64,000 nucleotides of DNA from Limnoperna fortunei (taxonomy: Eukaryota > Mollusca > Bivalvia > Mytilida > Modiolidae), in the NCBI GenBank assembly GCA_944474755.1, contig OX104119.1, positions 41,689,927-41,753,926 on the forward strand. The letters are read 5' to 3'. Below the pieces are notes generated by a model that saw nothing but the letters and a program-made list of their open reading frames with translations, ran no database searches and was not told where the DNA came from. The first letter of the stretch is position 1, and every line of letters begins with the position of its first letter. This document shows, piece by piece, positions 1-10,680 of the stretch. The position numbers and the translations under genes are program-made.

Positions 1-136
1 TCACATGAATGTTTTTCTTTGGACAAATGTTTGTTTTGATAATATTGATATTTTTTATTCTTCTGTCAATTTATTCAACAAATAGGCGTGCATAATCAAA
101 ATTTATTTAGAATAGTTCAGAAAATTAGTACATTCC

Positions 137-240
137 TACCGGTAGTCGGGGTTTCTACGGGTGATCCGGCTTCCCCCAATAAAAACTGAAGCCAGTGATA
201 TAGCTGATAAATGGGACAAGCAGCATTAAATCTCGTTCAA
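137..240 (+). repeat. SINE fragment (3' body)
   Basis: The stretch carries the body of the tRNA-headed SINE seen in fuller form at 3178-3430 and 33,195-33,395: a 'gtcggggtttct' box, a 'ccggcttcccccaataaaaactg' block and a degenerate 'atagctga' block. The tRNA-like head is absent, so this is a truncated, old copy. Confidence 0.6.
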
Positions 241-432
241 GCAAATATTTTTATTATCATCAAAGTTTGAAATTGATCAAAGCAATATTTTGTTTAACCA
301 AAGTACAAATGCAACGATTGTCAAAACTGTAATCTTTGATGTTTTATTTAACACATGTTTTTATACTTGTAGTTAAAATTTAGGAAACTCATGCCTTCAG
401 AAACCGGCAAGGAAAAATGTAATAATACTTAC

Positions 433-504
433 ACATACTGTAGTTTTGGCAGATTACACAAAGCACCGTTTTCAATCACAGAAATCTTATTACTGGATAA
501 AGAC
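433..504 (-). CDS. LRR exon of receptor gene 1 (72 nt, phase 2)
   Basis: On the minus strand this segment is bounded by a good acceptor (ccaatttcag) and a consensus donor (gtaagt). It is exactly 72 nt, begins with one base of a split codon and ends with two, so it is symmetric phase 2. It encodes one 24-residue leucine-rich repeat whose start reads SLSSNKISVIENGALCNL and which ends in LQYV. The same ending occurs in the last repeat of gene 2 just before its C-cap, so the LRR C-cap exon of this gene should lie just outside the window on the left. Joined to the exon at 3758-3943 it continues the frame and gives a normal N-cap to first-repeat transition. The assignment is strong; the number of repeats between the two exons is not proven. 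Confidence 0.85.
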
Positions 505-2504
505 CTGAAATTGGTGAATAATTTTCACGCTCTGTATAACGATAGAAATAAATCAGCATTTGTACACCTGAAAGACCCTTTTAATCTCAAAAATAAAATC
601 TAATACCATTTTAACCAATTTCAAGTTTTATTGTCATTATATGACATCAGACAGAAAACTTTAATTGATTGGTTTTGATAAAACTGAAAGGAGAAACCGC
701 GGACGTTACTATCTGGCCGCTGGTCAATTCGGTCTGTTGAACATCTATAGCACAACATTTTTCTGTCTTTTTGACTATTTGCTTTGACAAGTTCTGTTCG
801 TTTGATTTTTTTGGCCACTAGGTTATTTTAGTCAGTTGATTAATTGTCATGTTACAAGTTTTCCACTGGACATTTTTTGTTTTGGTTATATCTGTCCACA
901 TGACATTTTAATATTTTGTACAGTTTATCACGTGTCAAGTTTTTCCCTTGATCATTTTTTATTTTGACATTATTTGTTCACTAGACATTTCCTGTTAGCC
1001 TATTCTTTTTCTGACAATTCCTCTCTTTCTGCGCTGTCAATTTCCTAAGTGTCAACGCGTTGTCTTACTGACCCGTTGTCGGGAAAAAAAACTGCACATT
1101 CCGCTTCCGTTTTCCGGTCAAAATTTGCATTTTTGTACTGTTGTACTGTTCATAAAAATTGCAATTTGGATAAAAATATCATTATCTCGAAAACAATAAT
1201 GCACACAGTATTGTTTCTTTGTCCGCAAATAAGTATTTAGGTCAGAACTTATTAGTTATAAGTAATAATACAATGTAAGTGGTATGTTTTGTTAGAGGAG
1301 CAATTTACGACAGATTAGCCTTTGTTTTGATAAAAGCCCCTAAAATTTTAAAGTAAGCAGACTATAATTGAACACGTGACCAAAGTTAGTGTCAATGATG
1401 TCCTTGATTTATAATTGAGCAGACCTCGGTAATGTTCAGGGAACATCGGAAATACTATATAACTATTAACGTTTTTTACTCAAGTCTACATTTGTTGTTA
1501 ACATTCACTCAACAATATATTTTGTATCATTAACAATCGATTTAATGGAGCTTTATTTTTCGGTCAAAACAAAATTAAACGGAAACGTCAATTATGGGTC
1601 GGATACCTAAAAGTAAACGAAAAACTAAACAAGACTATACAAAAAAAGCATAATTAATCGTGGTTCATGAAAAGTAACATAACTTATCAATTATGACAGA
1701 TAAATGTAGACTGTCTAAGGATATTAACACTCTAATTTTGCCATCCCCCAATTAAAATCCACATATTATTTTGAAAAATTGTCAGCCAAAAAGTATTTTT
1801 TATCCTTAACACTGGTATAATCCGCAACCAGCATTTTAACAAAATAGATATTACCAAGAATTGGTTCAGATCAGGTTTATCCAATAGGAATAACAATGTA
1901 TATTTCAATGAAAAGTCAGTGTCAATATTTGCAATGGCCTGGCCATTGTCTTTACTGTAGTAGCATCATAAAAATCAAGGAACGATAATGATAAGCCTAA
2001 AGTTACAGATCATATTAAGCATTTAAAAAAATACTTCATTTTTGTACTAAAAAAACAAACAATGAATATCATTTCGGAGAGGACGACATGTACGTAGTCC
2101 GGTAGGTCACTAGTATCATCTACATATCTAACAAAAATCTTTACCAAGTTTCAGTTGTAAGAATTATATTCCACCATATCAACTCAAAAAGATGACATAT
2201 AGAAACATTTTTAGAGCTCTAACTACATATATTTGGGGTTCTCTATATCTTTTTTATACTAACTTGAGTACTTGTTTCCGTCATACATTCAATTTGTTTA
2301 TAGTATTCCTATCTCTTCTGAAGAAGGAATGCCCATTTAATTGAACAAAATTAACTGGTTGAAATACACAAAAATTTGAAATCAACACAAACACTACCAG
2401 AGAAGAATTTTAAATGTAGACATAAACTTCTAACAATTCTTTTATTATCCCCCATTTTAAAAAAGGACATTGTCCCTTGTTTGGACAACCTACAATTTTT
2501 TTCC

Positions 2505-2506
2505 AC

Positions 2507-2539
<33 letters not shown>
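2505..2539. repeat. (TAA)n microsatellite
   Basis: Uninterrupted ATAATAATA repeats of about 35 bases in the intron of gene 1. Confidence 0.95.
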
Positions 2540-3177
2540 GAACTACAATCCTAATGTTTAATTTCAAAAAGTTGCTTAAATTTGCCGACGAGAACGTAGT
2601 CGCTTTTTATTATGATAGATATTAAAAACATTCACAAAACCCTGCCTGATATTTTGATAAAGTAATTCGACAAAAGTCTATTTGACAAAAACAGAGATTT
2701 GACAACAATACAAGGCAAGATGTGATAATATTATTCTGTGCTATACAAGTAGTTAAATTAATCCACAGCAGATATCTTTTCACAAAAACATCAATTTAAA
2801 CCAAGATTTTGACTGCTTCAAGTTTCTTTATGTAGGGCTAAGACTGAACACAATTGTACTATATAGGACTTAAATATATTTATTTTAAAGACATATATTT
2901 TATTTCAAATTCCATTTAAATCCCATAAAACATATCTTTATATGCCAACTATTGCTGCAATGGTAAAGAAATATAGAAATATAGAAATATTCTAAAGACG
3001 TTTGCAATCTCTGGATCAGACATTTGCGTTTTAAAAGAAAAATGTTCAAATAACAATTTATCTTCTTATAATTTTAATACCAAATATGCATTACGTGCTT
3101 GTGTTTGTAACATTACTATACAGTTTGATTGATGTTTTATTGATTTCTTCAGAACCACAGCATGTAGTTATGTTTGT

Positions 3178-3430
3178 TTGAATGGTGTTTTAACGCCACT
3201 TTAAGCAATTTATCAGCTATATCATGGCGTCCAATTTTTATTGGGGAGGAAGCCGGAGCACCCGGAAAGAACCCAGGACCTGCGGTAGAAAAATTGGCAA
3301 TCCTTGTCAATTAAGATTGGAGTCGAGTACACCCTTCCTGCAGTGAGCATCGAAGCCGCAATCTCAGTTGACAGACCACGTGATTAATAGTAGACGAACT
3401 ACCTTAACCACTCGGCCACCGAGGCCCCTG
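3178..3430 (-). repeat. tRNA-derived SINE, near full length
   Basis: Read on the minus strand it starts with a tRNA-like head (gcctcggtggccgagtgg) whose A-box TGGCCGAGTGG maps to 3408-3418. A degenerate B-box (GGCTTCGATGC) lies at 3347-3357. The long gap between the boxes fits a tRNA with a long variable arm (Ser/Leu type). The body contains the 'cccaataaaaattgg' block and the tail the 'aacaccattcaaacaaac' block. Other copies lie at 7.7, 8.8-9.2, 16.0, 17.1, 33.2 and 35.5 kb. It is a SINE, not a functional tRNA gene, because the cloverleaf cannot close after the B-box. Confidence 0.75.
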
Positions 3431-3757
3431 TCTGTAGTAATGAACTGATATGAAGTTTAAACCTTTTTTTTATAGATTATAAAAAAGCTTAATGAATTGC
3501 TGAAATTGAATAAGACACCGTTTAAACCGTTTTATGTTGTAAATATATAATATGTAAAAAGGCAATGTAAGAGGCTGCTGCTTTCAAAATATCGCATTAA
3601 AACAATACAATTCTTAAAATTTTTACTCTAACTTAAATAAGTACTTCGTATTCTGATCTTAAGCTATATAAAAGTAAATTAATTAATATATTAGAATGAC
3701 ATTTAAATGATACAAATACATGTATGTGGTTAATATACTATATAAATACTGACTTAC

Positions 3758-3943
3758 AGGTAGTAAGTATCTAATGATAAGTTTGCTGGGAAACTATCTA
3801 ATCCTCTTCCTGTGCAGTCTACGCTAATTCCATATGTGTATGGCAAACAAGAGCATTTGTCTGGACACGCTGACATATAACCGAAAAAAAATATGAAAAC
3901 TGTGATAGCAGGTATCAACTGCATTTTACATCATGGAAACAAT
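3758..3943 (-). CDS. first coding exon of LRR receptor gene 1 (signal peptide + LRR N-cap)
   Basis: The minus-strand exon has a clean acceptor (tttatttcag) before 3943 and a gtaagt donor after 3758. Translation starts at 3924 with MQLIPAITVFIFFFGYMSA, a typical signal peptide with a hydrophobic core and small residues before cleavage. A cysteine-rich LRR N-terminal cap follows: CPDKCSC, then VDC, then GRGLDSFPANL, which is the family's C-x3-C-x-C...C...L..(I/F)P pattern. It ends in phase 2 and joins the exon at 433-504 in frame. The 19-nt leader in this exon holds a tiny upstream open frame (ATG ATG TAA), so an upstream 5' UTR exon is expected. The product would be secreted or membrane-bound and recognise a ligand outside the cell. 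By analogy with gene 2 it should end in a transmembrane segment and a cytoplasmic tail. Confidence 0.88.
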
Positions 3944-4651
3944 CTGAAATAAAAACGTAAAGTCCGTTTATATCTATCTAGTTTACGATCTTGATTGCGC
4001 AAACGGGTTTTAGAATGTTATAGAAACGGTAATTTTTTATTGTTTCTTTTGCAGTGCAACGTATGTATATTTAGTCTAAATTTTACTTTAATCAGTGTTG
4101 AAAATTCAGTAGTATAAGAATTTAAAAGCATGTAAAATCATGAAATTAGTAAAACATTTATCTGCATTACTAAAATGATTATAACACACTACAAATAAAA
4201 ATAAATGAATTAGGCAACAGGCAAACTTGCCATCATTGGAGATTTAACTCTCCGACTGCCACAAACCATAATTTTATTTATTTTTTATTATAAAAGATTC
4301 TTTAAAACTTTAAAATTTTCATAACATACTTCTAGATGATTATCTTGAAATCACAATTCAGAGCACTTTCTATATTATCAAATTACCCGTTCAAAAGTAT
4401 AATAATGAGTGAGGACAGGAGTCCTGCACTGATAATGGCACAATCAACTGAACTATAACCTTCAGGAAAAAGATATATTAGACGACACACAGGTTTTGAC
4501 TCGGATAGATTAAATCGTGCACAACTTTAAAAAAAATTGATTTAACTTTGAAATAAAAACACACTTCAAAATTTCGAATAACTGACCACAGGCGTTAAAT
4601 ATAATGTTGTTCTCTTATATGACTTCAATATTTCTAATATTAATCCATATC

Positions 4652-4950
4652 TCGATAATCTTAAAATAATTCTAACTTGAAAATTCGGAACTGAATACTG
4701 TGGACACCTAGACTTGTATATTGTGTCGAATTTATTGTTTGTTTTTGCAGTTTTGTTTGCAGATATAAAAAATTCCGCCGTGAACAAGGTATATGGTACT
4801 TTTGTAATCTAAATCAAGTGGACGATGGGGTATATTTCCGTTTTTAAATGTCGATAATCTTAAAATAATTCTAACCCGGAAAATTTGGTACTGAATACAG
4901 TTGACTCATGAACTTATATATTTTGTCGAATTTATTCTTTGTTTTTGGAG
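4652..4950. repeat. two-copy tandem repeat, 198-bp period
   Basis: The block starting 'tcgataatcttaaaataatt' at 4652 recurs at 4850 with the same following order (ggtactgaatac..., gtcgaatttatt...). The copies have diverged visibly. No coding sense is seen. Confidence 0.75.
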
Positions 4951-5169
4951 TTTTGTTCTTTTTTTATTTCTTTGTTTAATGTAACTGATCAATGCAATAT
5001 GATTTATGTAGTAGCCGAAAAAACAATAGCAAGGCGACCGACCGAACAATAAGGGCGGAAAGTCAAGGGACTGTTACAAATCAGGATAAAGACAAACATA
5101 AACAACGCAAGAAACAAAGCCCCAAAACACGAACAGAAAAATCCGAACCCAATAAAAACCATTGGTCTA

Positions 5170-5900
5170 TTATGATGCACTGTACGAGTAAGCAGTGCTG
5201 GCCTTTTATTAGACACCGGTCAAGTTTCTCATCGTTATGTCCAGAAAAAAATCGAATAAACAAAATGGACTGACTACATATGATTCGGCAAAATGTCCGA
5301 TCTTATTGGAGAAATTGATTATTCATAACCATCAATTAAGTCATGATGACGACCTTAGAACCACTGAAGGGATAACATCAACCTTGGTACAACAATTTTT
5401 TGGTTGAGTAGTTTAGTAGTCAACACAAGTGAGAGGTCTAGAAAATAGGAATACGATCGCAGGTTGTAGAATAACATTTAAATTGTGAAATGTACACACC
5501 ATACGCTTGAACTACTGGAATTTCGCTATAGATTAACGAAAGTTGATAATTGGAAAGTTGAGGGCATTACGTTTGTGGTAGAGTCAAGTTTGTGGTTTTC
5601 CCAAATCTATTTCCAGAAGTAGGAGGCCGACCTAAGTGCATTGGTGGTGTTTTTTAATTTCAAGCTCACTAGGATAGTGTTTTTTCATTCTTCTTCTTCA
5701 GGCCTTCTAAGAACTCAGTCTTATAAGAGTGCAAAGGAGAGGAGCACAGTTAGTACCTATTTGAATACCAACAGTCTGATGCAAATCATGTTGTCCGAAC
5801 ATGATAAATATTATGTCAATCAGAAAATCTAACATATGCAAGTAACAATATATGTTTAAGATTAAGATATAAAAATCTAAAGCATATGTGAACATTTGTT
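5170..5900 (-). pseudogene. decayed Penelope-like reverse transcriptase fragment
   Basis: On the minus strand the segment around 5737-5790 reads QTVGIQIGTNCAPLL, the hallmark 'GxxxGTNCAPLLA' box of Penelope-like element reverse transcriptases. Downstream in the minus direction, with frameshifts and stops, come further family-like pieces (KRNALNFPIINF, then a region reading HDLID). These follow the usual order of the RT thumb region. The frame is broken many times and no complete ORF or endonuclease domain follows, so this is an old, inactive copy. Plus-strand frames here, including a long basic one at 4992-5273, are antisense noise. Confidence 0.7.
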
Positions 5901-7694
5901 AAAATAACAATTTTAAACAGGCTTAGGGCAAAAGGAATACACATTCACCATGCGTGTATTACATGTTTTTGTCACAAATGAATCATTATTATTATACTTT
6001 AAGCTGGAAATCAGTACTAAAATTAATTTGATGCTAAGAACAATAACCTTTTCTCACTCATAACGGCACATGGGCAAAATCACTGTCTGGGAATTTGAAA
6101 GTAGACCAAATAACTAGTTATCTGTTCGACGTGCCTTTAATCGAACATCAGGTAATACCCAAATGATTAAATCTCGAAAAATGTATTTATTTCCCGCTCC
6201 TGTGGACCTCGAAAAAATAATCATTTCTTGATTTAATAATTATGGATATTACCATCATTAAATGCCATAATTGTATATTATTATTATTTTCATTATTGTT
6301 ATTATTTAAGTATATTGGACGTCTGCATACAATATTAATAAAAATACCTAAAGAATAAACAAAACATAATACTTTTTTGAATTTTTGATGTTAGTTTTCC
6401 CTCTTCCTGGATTTGTCTGTTTCCTAGACATAACATTGAGTAAATTGACTTGTGTCTAATTAGAAGAAGATACTTCTAACTCTTCCGTATCATCTGAGTG
6501 CAACAGTTTTTATTGGGTTTGGCTTGTTGTATTGTTGGCTTTTGTTTCGTGTAGCCCGAATTTTTTATGTAAAAGAACAAGTATTTGTCGAAACAATGTA
6601 ATTTCCGTTACACCGAAAATCATTGTTCGTAAACCGTTTTAACCACTGAATAATTTTTATATTAAGTTCACACAAAATAGAACTTCAGAAAGGCATTGGA
6701 ATGCGCCATACAAATTTAAAACAATTTTACTGAGATTCATGTATAAATCGTCATAAACAGCAATATTTGTGAACTAGATTAAATTATATGTATAAAGAGC
6801 AATATCAGGTAAGTAAAATATTACATTTAAAAAACTTTAAAAAAATTATTAATTATATGTTATTTTTGAGCATTCATTTTATCTAATCATAACAAACAGT
6901 CAGATGGGCGCGGGGACCTCGGTAGCTGAGTTTCAGGTAGTAAGTATATAATATTGATTAACAAGGCAAACTCTGCACAAAAGTATGATCGTTCTATTAC
7001 ATTAATTTTCCAACTACACATGCTTTCTATACTTGAAAGCACTACTATGTACAATGTAAAATGAATATTGTATATTGTGTTTAAACTTTCACAAACACAA
7101 AGCCGATTTAACTCTACTATTCCAAATTAAGATTCTGCGTCGTTATATTAAAAATAACAAACATTTAAAAGTGTAAAATTGACATAAATATATTTGTATG
7201 AAAACTTTAAATTTTAAAGTCGCTGATCTTGATATAAACCTTTTCCATATGGCTTATTTACCAGTGTCTATACCCTTTAGGTACAGAAATGAAAGATTTA
7301 ATAAACAAAACTATTTTTCCATTATCACATTTTAACTCGTTAAATTGAATATAGCAAGAAATTTGTATTTATTGAATCAACAAAACAAGATATACGCATT
7401 TTCAACATATTTGTTATTTTTCCGTGTTTATCACGAGTGGTAATACCAATAATATTATTCTATACACCTTTTAAACGCACATTTTTGGTCTTTTGAAATA
7501 AGATCAACTTGCCAACATAATTCTTTCATTGTGATTATTTCCTTTTGATCCTTGTATGAAATATAAAAAAATCATGAATCAAAAAACCTAAACGCATGTT
7601 AAAGCATGTAGCGGCTATATATATGTGACCATAAAAACCTAAAAATATATCCATAATACTTTATGCGAATCGACAATTAATATTGATTGTTTGC
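5901..7694. other. intergenic, no assignable feature
   Basis: AT-rich sequence with no readable exon on either strand. A short block at 6905-6922 resembles the SINE head (ggacctcggtagctgag) and is followed by 15 bases (aggtagtaagtat...) that match the 3' end of the gene 1 exon at 3758. Both are too short to call. Confidence 0.4.
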
Positions 7695-7925
7695 TTTTGT
7701 TTGAATGGTGCTTAACGCCATTTTCATCAATTTTGTCTAGTTTGAAGTGAGGATGCCGTAGTATCCACAGAAAACCACTTTGGTAGAAAAAAACTGACAG
7801 TCCATGTCAAGTAAGATTGGAGTCAAGCGCACCATGCCCGCAGTTAGGCTTGCACCCAATACCTCCATGTTAACAGACCGCGTGCTCAAAAGTAGACAAA
7901 CTACCACTCGACAACCGATGCCCTT
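7695..7925 (-). repeat. SINE copy, degenerate
   Basis: Contains, in antisense order, the tail block (tttgtttgaatggtg), the body and the 'aagattggagtcaagcgcacc' block, then a decayed tRNA-like head. It is clearly the family of 3178-3430, with many substitutions. Confidence 0.65.
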
Positions 7926-8754
7926 GTTTAATATTGATTTTACTAAATATCAGTTGTGTGTGTGTAACAAAGTCGTTTTGTATGTAAAATATGACCTCGC
8001 TTAGAAAATGATAACTTACCTTACATTTTTTCGATGACATAAAATTTAACACTATGAGACAAAGAGGATGATACACACTGTATAAGATTCACAGTTATTT
8101 GTTCTTGTTAATATTGCTATTATATGCCATTTCCTTTTAAACCTACAGGACATCCCATGCTACATGCTTATTTCTAAATCAAAATCACACATTTCAAATG
8201 TCATAGCTGGACACGAAATAACTCTACGAGAAATAATCGTGCAAAGTACGTTGTCAGATTTACACATGGGTTTCTTTCGTCCAAAAAAAAATCACGACGA
8301 GACAGATGACAAACATAAGTATATTTAATGTGGGTACTCAAAAGCGGTTACCATAATATTCAAAAGATTCAAAAGAAAAAATGCTAACTATACTTTACAT
8401 CAAATTCTAAGAGATTCCATTATTCTAATATCAAACAATAAAATCATTTAATGACAAGAATTAATTATGTCGATAGAAACATTGATTTACTAATACAAAA
8501 AGTTTTATTTTCAACAACAATAATAAAAGAAAGCCATACTTTTAGATAGCTCTGAGCAACTTTGTACATATAAAATGTATTGATAGGACCTTAGCAGCAT
8601 ATGTGTCATGGTATATTGAGTATCCAAGCCATTATTGCGAATACATTTGTTGATACTTATTTCCATTTGACTACAATTAATGCACACATTCAGTTTTTAA
8701 TCTTTAAAGGTAGTTTAGAGATATAAGATTTTCTTGAAACTAACGAGCGACTTT

Positions 8755-9243
8755 TTTCATTGTGGGGAGGAAGACGAACATTAGACAATCCTTTTGAATT
8801 AAAGTTGGAGTAAGAAGACACTGCCAGCAATAAGGATATAACTCAGATTTAATGCAATATTCTTCCTATATAGAATTGTGTATCGTCATGGGATGCGTGC
8901 TTGCGTTTATAATTTCTTTAAGGGAAATGACATTACAAACTAGACATGGATATGATATATTGATACATACATGTCATGTACAAGGATATTGGTCTTCTGA
9001 AAATACAGGTTCTTCAGATTTTTTCCTGAGAAAGTATTATTTGTAAACTAGAAGAGTACTTATCCAAATGCTCATTCATAAAATATCGACTGAACATTCT
9101 AATGCACTTTACAAAGTTATACTGATTTTTGCAAACCTCACCAATTACGTCGGGATAGAATCGAACCCGCAATCTCAGTGCTTACAGACAACATGCGTAA
9201 TAGTATCCGAACTACCTTAAACACTCGACCAGCTAGGCCCTTC
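8755..9243 (-). repeat. SINE copy in two pieces
   Basis: The body part (8755-8850) and the tRNA-like head part (9148-9243, with gaatcgaacccgcaatctcag) are in the same orientation, separated by about 300 bases of unrelated AT-rich sequence. Either one copy was split by an insertion or two fragments lie side by side. Confidence 0.55.
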
Positions 9244-9429
9244 GCAGTAATTTAAGTGGATGGTGTCTTGTTAAATGCGTGTACCAAGTCAATACCATTG
9301 CTGTATTTGTTGTTTTTTCAGTTGTTGGTTCTCATTTTTGTCCGTTTCTTGGACTTTATGGACTATTTTTATTTGACAGTTTACTTCCTGGTAGGTATTT
9401 TTTTATTTACTTAAACAAATGAATGTTTT

Positions 9430-10680
9430 AAAAATCGACAATAAGATGCCTAGTTTTGCAAAAACAGATAGTTAAAAGTACACTGAAGTTAGAAGATTCT
9501 GACAAATAGTTATTAATATTATAACTTTAAACTTCATGGTTGCTTATTTCGATGTACATCAGAGACTGTTAATTGCTATCTATCCATGTGTATCCACTGT
9601 AATTATAATTTATCGTTAATTTGGAAATTCTCGAGAGTTTCTGAATTTATTAATTTTCATTAGTATTAAAATAATGACAAATGTGTTAGTATTGAAATTA
9701 CGATGTCGTTGTTGATTAGTTTTTATAGTTATACACCCGTGTCTATCCCCAGTAATTATCTTTTATTGTCATATTTTAGCCTTAATAGAATTTTCATGTA
9801 AGTACACAATTATTCATTTGCATGTTTGTATTGCCCATCTTTGGTGCATTTAAGAGAAGAGAAACATTTCACTTAAAATTTTGATTGTGTTTTTTTCCCC
9901 CTTTGGACGTTTTATTTCGACATATTTGTTTTTAAATAAGTTGAGGTAATGTTTCATAATTTACCCCCAGATGATTGCTTATTAAATTGGTGGGAAAATG
10001 TTTATATATTAAATGTTTATTGCTAACATACGACGTGTACTAATCCGAATAGCAATGCATACTCTGTTGATAAAAATCTACTTAAAAGAAGAACATTCTA
10101 GTGCAGTTTAGAATGTTTTCTAAAAGATGTTTGAAAGAATTGTTTTTTAGATCTTCAGTTGTGAAAAAAGAGATAGTTTAATTAGTATTGAAGTTTCATT
10201 ATTATGACAAATATCTTTTATATTAACTTAAAATTTTATGGTTATGATGTTGATGTAATTTAGCAACTTTCTCAATAACCGTGATCTACCCGTGTCCATC
10301 CACTGTTATAACATTTAATAGTAAATTATAAAGATCTTGAGATCTAATAAACACAAATATTTTTTATTTTTACCTTTTAAATATATTAGTGTTACTATAA
10401 TGACAAATGTGTTACTATTAAAACTATGATGTCGTCGTTGATTATTTTTTTATAGTAATGTACCCGCGTAAGTCCCCAAAGCTATGATTTCGTGGTTGAT
10501 TATTTTTAAAGTTATGTACTAGTATCTATATCTAGTAATTACCTCTGATTACATTTTAAAGTTTCAGTCAAATGTTCATTAAATCTGTACACAATTCTTT
10601 CATTTGCAACTTTTTAATGTCTCATCTTTGATGCATTTGAAACAAGAGAAAAATATATGATGTGATGTGGTTTCTTTTTC
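9430..10680. repeat. diverged tandem duplication, about 0.72 kb period
   Basis: A run of phrases recurs in the same order: gttattaatattataactt, 'ccatgtgtatccactgt', 'gacaaatgtgttagtatt', 'gatgtcgttgttgatta', 'acacaattattcatttgca' and 'ctttggtgcattt'. The first copy covers roughly 9430-9890 and the second 10,150-10,650. No reading frame is conserved between the copies. Confidence 0.65.

Larger units (their letters stand above)
505..3757 (-). other. intron of receptor gene 1
   Basis: About 3.2 kb lie between the two readable exons of gene 1. They hold a (TAA)n microsatellite and an antisense SINE. I found no further segment with paired splice signals and an LRR reading frame here. A short minus-strand stretch near 2100-2150 reads FVRYVDDT, which resembles a reverse transcriptase active-site box, but it is too short to assign. 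Confidence 0.5.

Noticed and set aside
3347..3430. tRNA-Ser/Leu-like gene
   Set aside because: A and B boxes are present but the cloverleaf does not close and the sequence runs on into a repeated SINE body.
4992..5273. Plus-strand open frame with a basic Lys/Gln-rich stretch and an LLLDTG-like string in another frame, suggesting a retroelement protease
   Set aside because: The minus strand here lies at the downstream end of the Penelope RT relic and reads better as part of that element. The protease-like string is a few residues only.
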